Notes: generated by a model from the sequence alone, not told the origin. DNA of 64,000 nt from Betaproteobacteria bacterium UBA2592 (GCA_002340095.1 DDKS01000005.1:14259-78258), one strand, 5' to 3'; counted from the first letter of the stretch, positions 52,805 to 62,489 are shown. Numbers and translations: made by a program.

Positions 52805-55800
52805 ATGACCGATCCCCAATTCATTCATCTGCGCGTTCACAGCGAGTACTCCATCACTGACGGCATCCTGCGCATCGGCGATGCGGTGCAGCGGGCCGCC
52901 GGGGATGGCATGCCGGCCCTGGCCCTCACCGATCTGATGAACCTGTTTGGCCTGGTCAAGTTCTACACTGGCGCCCGGGGCAAGGGGGTCAAGCCCATCG
53001 CCGGGGCCGATTGCTGGGTCGCCAATCCTGATGAGCCGGACCGGCCTTACCGCCTGCTGCTGCTGGTCAGGAACCGCCAGGGCTACCTGCAGCTATGTGA
53101 GCTGCTGACTCGCGCCTACACGGTGGAGCGGCGTGACCGAGCCGAGATACGCAAGGAATGGCTGGTCGAGGTGGGCTGCGACGGCCTGATTGCCCTTTCC
53201 GGCGCCCATCTGGGCGACGTGGGCGAGGCGCTGCTGACGGGGAACCGCCTCCTGGCCCGGGAGCGGGCCCTGGCCTGGGAAGCCTTGTTCCCCGGCGCGT
53301 TTTATCTGGAAGTGCAGCGCTATGGCCAGCCCCAGGCGGAAGCCCTGGTTCAGGCCAGTGCCGATCTGGCTGCCGAGCTGGAGCTGCCCCTGGTGGCCAC
53401 CCATCCCGTCCAGTTCCTCGACCGGGGCGACTTCACCGCCCACGAGGCCCGGGTCTGCATCGCCGAGGGCTATACCCTGGGGGATACCCGCCGGCCCCGG
53501 CCCTTCACCCAGGAGCAGTATTTCAAGACCCAGGCGGAAATGGCGGAGCTGTTCGCCGACCTGCCCGAGGCGCTGGAAAATACGGTGGAGATCGCCCGGC
53601 GCTGCAACATCGAAATGACCCTGGGCAAAAACTTCCTGCCCCAGTTCCCCACACCCGATGGCATGAGTCTGGATGATTACCTGGTACAGCAGGCCAGGGA
53701 GGGACTGGAGAAACGCCTGGAGCAACTGTTCCCGGATCCGGCGGTGCGGGCCGCGCGGCGCCCCGAATACGATGCCAGGCTGAAGATCGAAACCGACACC
53801 ATCGTGCAGATGGGCTTTCCCGGTTACTTCCTGATCGTGGCGGACTTCATCAACTGGGGCAAGAACAATGGGGTGCCGGTGGGGCCGGGACGGGGCTCCG
53901 GTGCCGGTTCGCTGGTGGCCTACAGCCTGGGTATCACCGATCTCGACCCGCTCCAGTACGCTCTGCTGTTCGAGCGCTTCCTGAATCCGGAACGGGTCTC
54001 CATGCCCGACTTCGATATCGATTTCTGCCAGGACAACCGCTGGCGGGTGATCGAGTATGTGCGCCAGCGCTACGGGGCTGATGCCGTGTCCCAGATCGCC
54101 ACTTTCGGGACTATGTCCTCCAAGGCGGTGATCCGCGACGTGGGTCGGGTGCTGGACCTGCCCTATGCCATGTGTGACCGGATTTCCAAGCTGATTCCAG
54201 TGGTGCAGAACAAGCCCGTGTCGCTCGCCGAGGCCCTGGAGCAGGAGCCAGCTCTGAAGGAGATGATGAACGACGAGCAGGACGGGGAATCGATCCGGGA
54301 GCTGTTTGATCTGGCCCGGCGCCTCGAGGACCTGACCCGCAACGTGGGGATGCATGCCGGCGGGGTGCTGATCGCCCCGGGCCGCATTGCCGATTTCTGC
54401 CCGATCTACCAGGCCACCGGCAGCGATGCTTCGCCAGTCTCCCAGTTCGACAAGGACGACGTGGAAAAGGTCGGCCTGGTGAAGTTCGACTTTCTCGGCC
54501 TCAGAAACCTCACCATCATCGACCTGGCCCTCAAGTACGTGGAGCGTCTGGACGGGAAGAGGCCGGACCTGATGAGCCTGGGCTTCGAGGACCCGGCCGC
54601 CTACCAGATCCTCAAGGATGCCAACACCACGGCGATTTTCCAGGTCGAATCGGACGGCATGAAGAAGCTCCTGAAGAAGCTCGCGCCGGATCGTTTCGAG
54701 GACATCATCGCCGTGCTCGCGCTTTACCGGCCCGGCCCGCTCGGCTCGGGCATGGTGGACGATTTCATCCTGCGCAAGAAGGGCCTGCAGGCCATCGACT
54801 ATTTCCACCCGGACCTGAAACCCTGTCTTGAACCCACCTACGGGGTGATCGTGTACCAGGAACAGGTGATGCAGATCTCCCAGATCATCGGCGGCTATAC
54901 CCTGGGCGGCGCCGACATGCTGCGCCGGGCGATGGGCAAGAAGAAGCCGGAGGAGATGGCCAAGCACCGGGAGACCATCGCCGAGGGCGCCCGGAAGAAG
55001 GGCTATGACCCGGCCCTGGCCGAACAACTGTTCGACCTGATGACCAAGTTTGCCGAATACGGCTTCAACAAGTCCCACACCGCCGCCTACGCTGTTGTCA
55101 CCTACCACACCGCCTGGTTGAAGGCGCACCACTGCGCCGCTTTCATGGCGGCCACCCTGTCTTCGGACATGGACAACACGGACACGGTGAAGGTCTTCTA
55201 CGAAGACACCGTGGCCAACAAGATCAAGGTGCTGGGCCCGGACGTGAATGCCTCCGCCTACCGTTTCGAGCCGGTGGACCACCAGACCATCCGCTACGGC
55301 CTCGGAGCCATCAAGGGCACTGGGGAGCAGGCGGTAAACGTCATCCTGGCGGCCCGGGACAAGGGCGGGGCCTTCAAGGATCTGTTCGATTTCTGCCGGC
55401 GGGTGGACAAGCGCCAGGTGAATCGCCGCACCATCGAGGCCCTGATCCGGGCCGGTGCTTTCGACAGTCTCGACCCGGATCGCAACAAACTGCTCTCCTC
55501 GGTTGGCATTGCCATGGAGGCGGCGGAACAGGCAGAGCGCAACGCCATGCAGGTCAGCCTGTTCGATACCGGGCCCGCCGAGGCCCATGCGCCCCAGTAC
55601 ATCCAGGCCAGGCCCTGGAGCGACAAGGAGCGGCTGATGCAAGAGAAGCAGGCCCTGGGCTTCTTCTTTTCCGGCCACCCTTACGACAGCGTCCGGCGCG
55701 AGCTGTCCCGCTTCGTGCGTCGTGCCCTGGCCCAGCTCGAACCGGCCCGGGAGCCAACCCTGCTGGCGGGCATCGTGGTGGGGGTCCGCACCCAGATGAC

Positions 55801-56242
55801 CCGGCGCGGCAAGATGCTCTTCCTTCAGTTGGACGATGGCAGTGCCATGGTGGAAGTTTCGGTTTTCAATGAACTGTTCGAGGCCGAGCGGCGCAAGGTC
55901 ATCACCGATGAGGTGCTGGTGGTGGAAGGCAAGGTCAGCTACGACGACTTTTCCGGCGGCAACCGGGTGGTGGCGGACAAGCTGATGACCCTGGGGGAGG
56001 CCCGGGCCCGTTTCGCCCGCAACCTGCTGCTGCGCCTGAATGGCCAGGCCGACGTGCAGCGGCTCAAGGTGATCCTGGCCTCCTTTCCGGGCACGGCGCC
56101 GGTGCGGCTGCACTACTCCAACCGTCAGGCCTGTTGCGAGCTGGTGTTGGGGCCGGCCCACCGGGTCAGCCTCGACGACGATCTGCTGCAGGAGTTGCAG
56201 GATTGGCTGGGTCCCGAGCATGTGGAAATCATCTATGGCTGA
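52805..56242 (+). CDS. dnaE: DNA polymerase III subunit alpha
   Basis: A 1145-residue replicative polymerase. The PHP domain opens with FIHLRVHSEYSITDGILRIG. The palm has the catalytic Asp pair in SMPDFDIDFCQDNRW and GPGRGSGAGSLVAYSLGITD. The fingers include LYRPGPLGSGMVDDFILRKK and LGGADMLRRAMGKKKPEEMA. Helix-hairpin-helix and OB domains (AGIVVGVRTQMTRRGKMLFL) precede the tau-binding C-terminus. Length is standard for proteobacterial DnaE. Confidence 0.98.
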   Translation: MTDPQFIHLRVHSEYSITDGILRIGDAVQRAAGDGMPALALTDLMNLFGLVKFYTGARGKGVKPIAGADCWVANPDEPDRPYRLLLLVRNRQGYLQLCELLTRAYTVERRDRAEIRKEWLVEVGCDGLIALSGAHLGDVGEALLTGNRLLARERALAWEALFPGAFYLEVQRYGQPQAEALVQASADLAAELELPLVATHPVQFLDRGDFTAHEARVCIAEGYTLGDTRRPRPFTQEQYFKTQAEMAELFADLPEALENTVEIARRCNIEMTLGKNFLPQFPTPDGMSLDDYLVQQAREGLEKRLEQLFPDPAVRAARRPEYDARLKIETDTIVQMGFPGYFLIVADFINWGKNNGVPVGPGRGSGAGSLVAYSLGITDLDPLQYALLFERFLNPERVSMPDFDIDFCQDNRWRVIEYVRQRYGADAVSQIATFGTMSSKAVIRDVGRVLDLPYAMCDRISKLIPVVQNKPVSLAEALEQEPALKEMMNDEQDGESIRELFDLARRLEDLTRNVGMHAGGVLIAPGRIADFCPIYQATGSDASPVSQFDKDDVEKVGLVKFDFLGLRNLTIIDLALKYVERLDGKRPDLMSLGFEDPAAYQILKDANTTAIFQVESDGMKKLLKKLAPDRFEDIIAVLALYRPGPLGSGMVDDFILRKKGLQAIDYFHPDLKPCLEPTYGVIVYQEQVMQISQIIGGYTLGGADMLRRAMGKKKPEEMAKHRETIAEGARKKGYDPALAEQLFDLMTKFAEYGFNKSHTAAYAVVTYHTAWLKAHHCAAFMAATLSSDMDNTDTVKVFYEDTVANKIKVLGPDVNASAYRFEPVDHQTIRYGLGAIKGTGEQAVNVILAARDKGGAFKDLFDFCRRVDKRQVNRRTIEALIRAGAFDSLDPDRNKLLSSVGIAMEAAEQAERNAMQVSLFDTGPAEAHAPQYIQARPWSDKERLMQEKQALGFFFSGHPYDSVRRELSRFVRRALAQLEPAREPTLLAGIVVGVRTQMTRRGKMLFLQLDDGSAMVEVSVFNELFEAERRKVITDEVLVVEGKVSYDDFSGGNRVVADKLMTLGEARARFARNLLLRLNGQADVQRLKVILASFPGTAPVRLHYSNRQACCELVLGPAHRVSLDDDLLQELQDWLGPEHVEIIYG

Positions 56243-56307
56243 GCCACTGCCTGTTGCCGGGGCCGCTCTTGTCATGAGTACGTCATCGGGCTAGACTGCC
56301 GGCCATC

Positions 56308-57960
56308 ATGGTTGCCAACCCCGCCCTGCAGCACAAGGAAACGGCGCTTCAGGCGGCCTGGTCCCGTTACCGGGGCCAGCCTCGCTTCGACAACTTCGTC
56401 GAATTCGCCCTGCTGCTCAACAGCCTCACCGAATATCTCATCGACAAGTCCATGACGGGGCTGCTTCATGCCTGCCGTCAGCTGGAGCAACAGGCGCTGG
56501 CCCTGTTCGGGGACGAGAGCAGCCACCCCATCGCCAGCGGCCCGATGGGGGAGCTGGAGCGGGGCGTGGCACGGGTGGGAGAGCTGCTGCGCAATTACGC
56601 TGCCGGCGGCGAGCCGGTTCCCGAGCGGCGGGAGCAGGACCGGGGCTGCACCGCCGAGCCGGCCATTTCCGGCGCCCACCGTCTGCAACTGGTGGGGGAG
56701 GCCGGAGCGCACTGGGGCGAGCTGATTTCCCAGTTCGGTTATTTCGGCGTGCGGGTCGAAAAGGGGGGCTGGGATGTCCCCCCCCTGGATGAAGCTGATG
56801 ACAGCCTGTTCCTGGTGGATCTGGGGGGGCAGCCCATGAGCCGCTGGCTCGAACCCCTGCGCCAGCTGCGCGCACGCCGTCCCCTGGCCCAGATCATCTG
56901 CCTCGGGGTGCCACCGGAATTCCTCGCTCTGGACCAGGCGCTGCGCGCCGGCGCCGATCGCTGCCTGCCGGTGGGAACCCCGCTGCAGCGTGTGGTGGGC
57001 CAGGTGCTCGAATCCAACGGCAGTGTCGAGCACGATCCCTACCGGGTGCTGGTGGTGGAGGATTCCCGCACGGCGGCCATGGCCATCTGCCGCAGTCTCC
57101 GGGAAAACGGCATCGTTACCCAGGTCATCCATGATCCTTCCTTGTCCCTGGGCGTGATCCGCCAGTTCCAGCCCGACCTGATCCTGATGGACATGTACAT
57201 GCCCTATTGCACCGGGGTCGAGGCGGCGCGGGTGATCCGCCAGCACAACGAGTTTCTCAGCATTCCCATCGTCTACCTGTCCGGCGAGACCGACATCGCC
57301 CTGCAGGTGGACGCCTTGCGTCTTGGGGGCGACCACTTCCTCACCAAGCCCTTCAACCCCGTGGTGATGAATGCGGTGGTGAAGAGCAAGATCGAGCGCT
57401 ACCGGGCCTTGCGCCGTTCCATGCTGAACGACAGTCTGACCGGGCTGCTCAACCACACCAGCACCAAGCAGGCCATCGCTGCCGCCCTGGAGCTGTCCCG
57501 CCAGGAAGCCCGCAACGTGGTGGTGGCCATGATCGACATCGACCACTTCAAGAGTGTCAACGACAATCATGGTCATCCGGTCGGGGATCAGGTGATCCGC
57601 AGCCTGGCCTGGCTGCTGCGCCAGCGGCTGCGCCGCGGCGACATCGTCGGTCGCTATGGCGGCGAAGAGTTCGTGGTGGGTCTGGTGGGGGTCCAGCCGG
57701 AAAAGGCCAAGGAAATCCTCGATGCCATCCGCCGGGATTTCGCCCGCATCGCCTTCTCCGTTCCCGGCGGTGAGTTCCGGGTGACCTACAGTGCCGGCCT
57801 GGCCAGTTGCCACAACTGCCAGCCCCGCTGTCTGGAAAACCTGCTGGAAGCCGCCGATGAGGCTCTCTATCAGGCCAAGCGCGGTGGGCGCAACCAGGTG
57901 GTCGTGGCTGACCAGCTCTCCTGCTGCAATCTGGCCCCGGGGCTGGCGCAGCCTGCCTAG
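56308..57960 (+). CDS. Pseudoreceiver-receiver-GGDEF diguanylate cyclase
   Basis: A 550-residue protein. Residues ~1-120 are helical with no family recognised. Residues ~123-235 look like a degenerate receiver (DDSLFLVDLGGQPM; IICLGVPPEFLALDQALRAG; no phosphorylation Asp in place). A complete receiver follows (~247-365: VLVVEDSRTA, Asp in LILMDMYMPYCTG, Lys in LTKPFNP). The GGDEF domain ends the protein, with active-site GGEEF at 451-455 and inhibitory I-site RRGD at 442-445, so it should make c-di-GMP and be feedback-inhibited. The layout recalls PleD. Its TAG stop shares a CTAG with the convergent acylphosphatase. Confidence 0.9.
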   Translation: MVANPALQHKETALQAAWSRYRGQPRFDNFVEFALLLNSLTEYLIDKSMTGLLHACRQLEQQALALFGDESSHPIASGPMGELERGVARVGELLRNYAAGGEPVPERREQDRGCTAEPAISGAHRLQLVGEAGAHWGELISQFGYFGVRVEKGGWDVPPLDEADDSLFLVDLGGQPMSRWLEPLRQLRARRPLAQIICLGVPPEFLALDQALRAGADRCLPVGTPLQRVVGQVLESNGSVEHDPYRVLVVEDSRTAAMAICRSLRENGIVTQVIHDPSLSLGVIRQFQPDLILMDMYMPYCTGVEAARVIRQHNEFLSIPIVYLSGETDIALQVDALRLGGDHFLTKPFNPVVMNAVVKSKIERYRALRRSMLNDSLTGLLNHTSTKQAIAAALELSRQEARNVVVAMIDIDHFKSVNDNHGHPVGDQVIRSLAWLLRQRLRRGDIVGRYGGEEFVVGLVGVQPEKAKEILDAIRRDFARIAFSVPGGEFRVTYSAGLASCHNCQPRCLENLLEAADEALYQAKRGGRNQVVVADQLSCCNLAPGLAQPA

Positions 57961-58244
57961 GCGCCCGGGTCGGGAAGGATCCGGAATCCTTCTGTCGGGC
58001 CGTTTTCCGCCGGGCTGCTGTGAATGGCGTCGACCCGGGCGCCGGGGGGGCCCTGATGGGCCCAGTCCAGCAGGGAGGCCAGGGCAAAGGCGCTGCCGCA
58101 CACCAGGGCTTCCACCTGGCCGTCGGGCAGATTGCGTACCCAACCCGTCACATGCCGTGCCGTGGCTTCCCGTTGCAGGCTGCTCCGGTAACCGACCCCC
58201 TGCACGCGGCCCGAGATGAACAGATGCAGGCGTTCAGACTTCAT
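57957..58244 (-). CDS. acyP: Acylphosphatase
   Basis: A 95-residue enzyme that hydrolyses acyl phosphates. The phosphate loop GRVQGVGYRSSLQREA holds the catalytic Arg, and the catalytic Asn is in GWVRNLPDGQVEALVCG. Length matches the family. The ATG lies 11 bases inside the end of the SulP gene, so it is the last gene of that operon. The stop codon TAG shares the palindromic CTAG with the stop of the convergent diguanylate cyclase gene. Confidence 0.94.
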   Translation of the reverse strand: MKSERLHLFISGRVQGVGYRSSLQREATARHVTGWVRNLPDGQVEALVCGSAFALASLLDWAHQGPPGARVDAIHSSPAENGPTEGFRILPDPGA

Positions 58245-59922
58245 CTTCCTGCAACGGTGGAAGCAAGCCGCTGGCCCGTGTCATGGCTGCCGCGAGGTCG
58301 ATGCAGACGTTCTCGTCCCCCAGGTGGTCGATGAAGCCGGAGCGGTAGAGGAGCGAACCAGGCTGGGAGTTGAGACCGCACACGATCAGGGTAGAGCCCC
58401 GTTTGTGCAACTGGTTGAGCAGGTTTTCCAGACCTTCGAGGCCGGTGGTGTCGAGCTGGATCAGGCTTTGCATGTCGAGGATGACCACTTCCGGATGCCC
58501 GGCCCGGGGATCGAGCAGGGCTTCGAGCTTGTTGGCCGCGCCGAAGAACAGGGAGCCGTAGAGACGCCAGGCGGCAATGCGCAGGCTGCCGTCCGGGTAC
58601 AGGAAGGCCGGCTCCTGTTCGTATTCCTTCAGGGGCAGGCGCTCGATCCGGGTCAGCTCCGACATGCGGTAGATGAAGAACAGGCAGGCCAGCGCCATGC
58701 CCAGCTCCACGGCGATGGTCAGGTCGAAGATCACCGTGACGAAGAAGGTGGTGAGCAGGATGGCCCGGTAGTTGTTGGAGAAGCGGCGCAGCTTTTTGAA
58801 TTCGTGCCATTCGCCCATGTTGATGGCGACCACCACCACGATGGCGGACAGGGTTGCCAGGGGAATGTAACTGGCCAGGGGAGCGAGGATCAGCACCATG
58901 GCCAGCAGCACCAGGGCGTGGACGATGCCGGCAATCGGGGTGCGGCCGCCGGAGCGGATGTTGGTGGCGGTGCGGGCGATGGCGCCGGTGGCGGCAAAGC
59001 CGCCGAACAGGGGGGCGGCGATGTTGGCCAGGCCCTGGGCCATCAGCTCCTGGTTGGGATCGTGCCGGTCTTCGATGCTGGTATCGGCCACCCGGGCCGA
59101 GAGCAGGGACTCGATGGCGCCCAGCAGCGCGATGGTGATGGCCGGGGGGATCAGTTTCCCCAGGGTTTCCAGGGACAGGGTCGGCAGGGCGAAGGCGGGC
59201 AGCTCCTGGGGAATGCCGCCGAAGCGGCTGCCAATGGTTTCCACTGGCAGATCAAGCAGGGGGGTGGTGGCGGTGGCCAGCACCAGGACCGCCAGGGGGC
59301 CGGGGGCGCGGCGCAGGAAGGCTAGCTGCGGTACCTGGGCCATGCGGTTGTAGAACAGCAGGAAGAACAGGGAAGCCAGGGAAAGGGTCAGGGTCGGCCA
59401 GTGGATCAAATGGATGCTGGCGGCCAGGGTTTTCAGCTTGGCGAAGAATTCGGGTGGCAGGCTGTCGATCTGCAGGCCGAGGAAATCCTTGATCTGGGCC
59501 ATGAAGATCACCACGGCGATGCCGTTGGTGAAGCCGATCACCACGGATACCGGGATGAAGCGGATCAGTTGTCCGAGGCGGAAGATGCCCATGGCCAGCA
59601 GGAAGCAGCCTGCCAGCATGGTGGCGATGAGCAGGTTGCTAAAGCCGTACATGGCGACAATGCCATAGACGATGGGAATGAAGGCGCCGGTGGGGCCACC
59701 GATCTGGACCCGGGAACCACCCAGGGCGGAAATGATGAAGCCGGCTACGATGGCGGTCCAGATTCCCGAGGCCGGGGAGACGCCGGAAGCGATGGCGAAG
59801 GCCATGGCAAGGGGCAGTGCCAGCACGCCCACGGTGATGCCCGAGGCGATGTCCTTGCCCAGTTGCGCCTTGCCGTAGCCGGGGAGACAGTCCAGCAGCT
59901 TGGGGCGGAACGGAATCTTCAC
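58234..59922 (-). CDS. SulP family anion transporter with STAS domain
   Basis: A 562-residue transporter. The membrane part (~20-420) has ITVGVLALPLAMAFAIASGV, the SulP signature region GSRVQIGGPTGAFIPIVYGI and FGGFAATGAIARTATNIRSG. The C-terminal STAS domain (~440-545) has VVILDMQSLIQLDTTGLEGL, where the residue usually phosphorylated (Ser/Thr) is within DTTG. Substrates of this family include sulfate, bicarbonate and dicarboxylates; none can be assigned. It precedes acyP, with the small membrane gene 6 bases upstream. Confidence 0.92.
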   Translation of the reverse strand: MKIPFRPKLLDCLPGYGKAQLGKDIASGITVGVLALPLAMAFAIASGVSPASGIWTAIVAGFIISALGGSRVQIGGPTGAFIPIVYGIVAMYGFSNLLIATMLAGCFLLAMGIFRLGQLIRFIPVSVVIGFTNGIAVVIFMAQIKDFLGLQIDSLPPEFFAKLKTLAASIHLIHWPTLTLSLASLFFLLFYNRMAQVPQLAFLRRAPGPLAVLVLATATTPLLDLPVETIGSRFGGIPQELPAFALPTLSLETLGKLIPPAITIALLGAIESLLSARVADTSIEDRHDPNQELMAQGLANIAAPLFGGFAATGAIARTATNIRSGGRTPIAGIVHALVLLAMVLILAPLASYIPLATLSAIVVVVAINMGEWHEFKKLRRFSNNYRAILLTTFFVTVIFDLTIAVELGMALACLFFIYRMSELTRIERLPLKEYEQEPAFLYPDGSLRIAAWRLYGSLFFGAANKLEALLDPRAGHPEVVILDMQSLIQLDTTGLEGLENLLNQLHKRGSTLIVCGLNSQPGSLLYRSGFIDHLGDENVCIDLAAAMTRASGLLPPLQEDEV

Positions 59923-59928
59923 GGTGGG

Positions 59929-60208
59929 TCAGGAGTGCTGCTGCTGGCGCAGTTGGGCGTGGCTGGCGAGGGCAACCAGAATGCGGGCCAGGGCCCAGAA
60001 GACCAGGATGAAGCCGGCGGCGATGCAGGCGATGGCCCCCAGGAAGGTCCGCGGCACGCCCAGCAACAGCAGGGGAGAGCCCGTCACCAGGGTGCTGCCC
60101 CCCAGGGCGATCAATAGCATGCCGGCCAGGTCGGCCAGGATGTAGCCGAGCAGACTGGCGTTGAGCAGGCGGAAGGGGGGGATGCGGTGGAACTCATTTG
60201 TCCTGCAT
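59929..60208 (-). pseudogene. Small membrane protein gene with a probable frameshift after codon 4
   Basis: From an ATG at 60120 the frame encodes 63 residues with two hydrophobic helices (MLLIALGGSTLVTGSPLLLL and TFLGAIACIAAGFILVFWAL). The same frame continues upstream as a protein-like sequence (NEFHRIPPFRLLNASLLGYI, LADLAG) with no ATG/GTG/TTG start. An ATG at 60208 reads MQDK then stops at TGA. Removing one A from the AAA at 60197-60199 joins ATG CAG GAC AAT GAG to that frame and gives an intact protein of about 92 residues. This is either a real inactivating frameshift, a sequencing error, or a gene using the shorter start. Six bases upstream of the SulP gene. Confidence 0.55.
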
Positions 60209-60244
60209 CCTAAGCCCCACGCCTTTCAGGAAACTTACGGAGGC

Positions 60245-62368
60245 TTACTTGATCCGCATTCCGGGCGTGGCGCCCGAGTCGGGGGAGAGGATGTACAGGC
60301 CGCCGGTCCTGCCTTCCGGGTCGGAAGCCGCCAGCACCATGCCTTCGCTCATGCCGAACTTCATCTTGCGCGGTGCCAGGTTGGCTACCATCACCGTCAG
60401 GCGGCCCTGTAACTGGGCCGGGTCGTAGGCCGCCTTGATGCCGGCGAACACCTGGCGGGGTTTTTCCTCGCCGATGTCGAGCATCAGGCGCACCAGCTTG
60501 TCAGCTCCTTCCACGTGGCTGGCTTCGACGATTTTCGCCACGCGCAGGTCCACCTTCATGAAGTCGTCGATGCTGATGTGCGGGCCGGATTCGGCGGCGG
60601 CCTGGGCTGCCTTGGCTTCGTTTTGCTGCTTTTCTCCGGGGCGTTCCCGGGAGTGCCCGTGACTCTTGGCAGGAAGCGTGGCAGCGGCTGTGGCCGGGGC
60701 CAGGCTGGCCTTGTTGGCTTCCACCAGGGCCGCCACCTGCTTTGGATCGATGCGGGTCATCAGGTGTTGGTAGGGCTGGATGGTGTGGCCGCCCGCGAGC
60801 AGGGTGCCTGCGTCGTCCCAGACGAGCGGCGCGATGTTGAGGAAGGCTTCCACCTTCTCGGCGACGGCAGGCAGCACGGGTTTGAGCAGCACGGTAAGCA
60901 GGCGGAACAGATTGAGGCTGTTGGAGCAGGCGGCGTGCAGCTCCGCTTCCTTCCCTTCCTGCTTGGCCAGTTCCCAGGGCTTGACGCTGTCTACGTACTG
61001 GTTGGCGCCGTCGGCCAGGGCCATCACCTCGCGCATGGCCTTGCCGAATTCCCGGGCTTCAAAGAGTTCGGCGATGCGCGGCGCGGCTTCCTGGATCGCC
61101 CGGATGGCGGGCAGGTTGGCGTCGGCGGGAGCCAGCTGGCCGTTGAAACGCTTGCTGATGAAACCGGCCGCGCGGCTGGCAATGTTCACGTACTTGCCGA
61201 TCAGGTCGGAATTCACCCGGGCGACGAAGTCATCCAGGTTCAGGTCCAGGTCTTCCAGAGTGTTGGTGAGCTTGCCGGCAAAGTAGTAGCGCAGCCATTC
61301 CGGGTTGAGGCCCTGGGCCAGGTAGCTTTCGGCGGTGATGAAGGTGCCCCGGGACTTGGACATCTTGGCCCCGTCCACGGTCAGGAAGCCGTGGGCAAAG
61401 ATGCGGCTCGGGGTGCGGAAACCGGCGTGGGCCAGTTCGGCGGGCCAGAACAGGGCGTGGAAGTAGAGGATGTCCTTGCCGATGAAGTGGTACAGCTCGG
61501 TCTGGGAATCCGGCTTGAACCACTCGTCGAAATCCAGGCCCTCTCTGGCGCACAGGTTCTTGAAGGAGCCCATGTAGCCGATCGGGGCGTCGAGCCAGAC
61601 GTAAAAGTACTTGCCCGGGGCCCCGGGAATCTCGAAGCCGAAGTAGGGGGCGTCCCGGGAGATGTCCCAGTCGGTGAGCTTGTTTTCGCCTTCGGCGCCG
61701 AGCCACTCCTGCATCTTGTTGGCGGCCTCGGGCTGCAGGCGGCCTTCCTCCCGGGTCCAGCGGCGCAGGAATGCCTGGCACTGGGGCGCGGAGAGCTTGA
61801 AGAAGTAGTGGTCGGAATTCTTCAGCACCGGCTGGGCGCCGGAGACGGCGGAGTAGGGGTGCTTCAGCTCATTGGGGGTGTAGGCGGCACCGCAGGCCTC
61901 ACAGTTGTCCCCGTACTGGTCCTTGGCGCCACACTTGGGGCACTCGCCCTTGATGAAGCGGTCGGGCAGGAACATCTCCTTGACCGGGTCGTAGTACTGC
62001 TCGATGGTGCGTACTTCGATCAAACCGGCGTCCTTGAGGCGGCCGTAGATCAGGTTGGCGCACTCCCGGGTTTCGGGGGAGTGGGTGCTGTAGTAGTTGT
62101 CGAAATGGATCAGGAAGCCGCAGAAGTCGCGGGAGTGTTCGCCGTGCACCCGCTCGATCAGCTGTTCCGGGGTGATGCCTTCCTTTTCGGCCCGCAGCAT
62201 GATGGGCGTGCCGTGGGTGTCGTCGGCGCAGACGTACCAGCACTCGTGGCCGCGCATCTTCTGAAAGCGCACCCAGATGTCGGTCTGGATGTATTCGACC
62301 AGATGGCCCAGGTGGATGGAGCCGTTGGCGTAGGGAAGGGCGGAGGTGACGAGAATCTTGCGGGCCAT
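60245..62368 (-). CDS. metG: Methionine--tRNA ligase
   Basis: A 707-residue class I synthetase of the long MetG1 type. The HIGH motif is in PYANGSIHLGHLVEYIQTDI, the zinc knuckle is CPKCGAKDQYGDNCEACG, and the KMSKS loop is in VDGAKMSKSRGTFITAESY. The helical anticodon domain is followed by an Ala/Lys/Glu-rich linker (~555-600) and a C-terminal EMAPII/tRNA-binding OB domain (DFMKVDLRVAKIVEASHVEG) that dimerises. The stop is TAA; no terminator is seen before the next minus-strand gene. Confidence 0.98.
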   Translation of the reverse strand: MARKILVTSALPYANGSIHLGHLVEYIQTDIWVRFQKMRGHECWYVCADDTHGTPIMLRAEKEGITPEQLIERVHGEHSRDFCGFLIHFDNYYSTHSPETRECANLIYGRLKDAGLIEVRTIEQYYDPVKEMFLPDRFIKGECPKCGAKDQYGDNCEACGAAYTPNELKHPYSAVSGAQPVLKNSDHYFFKLSAPQCQAFLRRWTREEGRLQPEAANKMQEWLGAEGENKLTDWDISRDAPYFGFEIPGAPGKYFYVWLDAPIGYMGSFKNLCAREGLDFDEWFKPDSQTELYHFIGKDILYFHALFWPAELAHAGFRTPSRIFAHGFLTVDGAKMSKSRGTFITAESYLAQGLNPEWLRYYFAGKLTNTLEDLDLNLDDFVARVNSDLIGKYVNIASRAAGFISKRFNGQLAPADANLPAIRAIQEAAPRIAELFEAREFGKAMREVMALADGANQYVDSVKPWELAKQEGKEAELHAACSNSLNLFRLLTVLLKPVLPAVAEKVEAFLNIAPLVWDDAGTLLAGGHTIQPYQHLMTRIDPKQVAALVEANKASLAPATAAATLPAKSHGHSRERPGEKQQNEAKAAQAAAESGPHISIDDFMKVDLRVAKIVEASHVEGADKLVRLMLDIGEEKPRQVFAGIKAAYDPAQLQGRLTVMVANLAPRKMKFGMSEGMVLAASDPEGRTGGLYILSPDSGATPGMRIK

Positions 62369-62429
62369 GGTCTTCCGGCGTTTTTTGAGGAAAGGGGCAA
62401 TTTTACTGCCTTACAGCCTCGGGGGCGTG

Positions 62430-62460
62430 TCAAAAAAGAAGGGCGGTCCAAAGACCGCCC
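62430..62460 (-). terminator. Terminator of the DUF4395 gene (minus strand)
   Basis: Minus-strand stem GGGCGGTC/GACCGCCC with a TTTG loop, followed by TTCTTTTTTG. It also lies upstream of metG and separates the two genes. Confidence 0.88.
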
Positions 62461-62489
62461 AAGGGAGGATGCAAAGCTTCAAGCAGGGA

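Noticed and set aside
53093..56275. A 1060-codon minus-strand frame opposite dnaE
   Set aside because: Mirror of the dnaE reading frame; His/Gln/Gly-rich translation without domains and no ribosome site.
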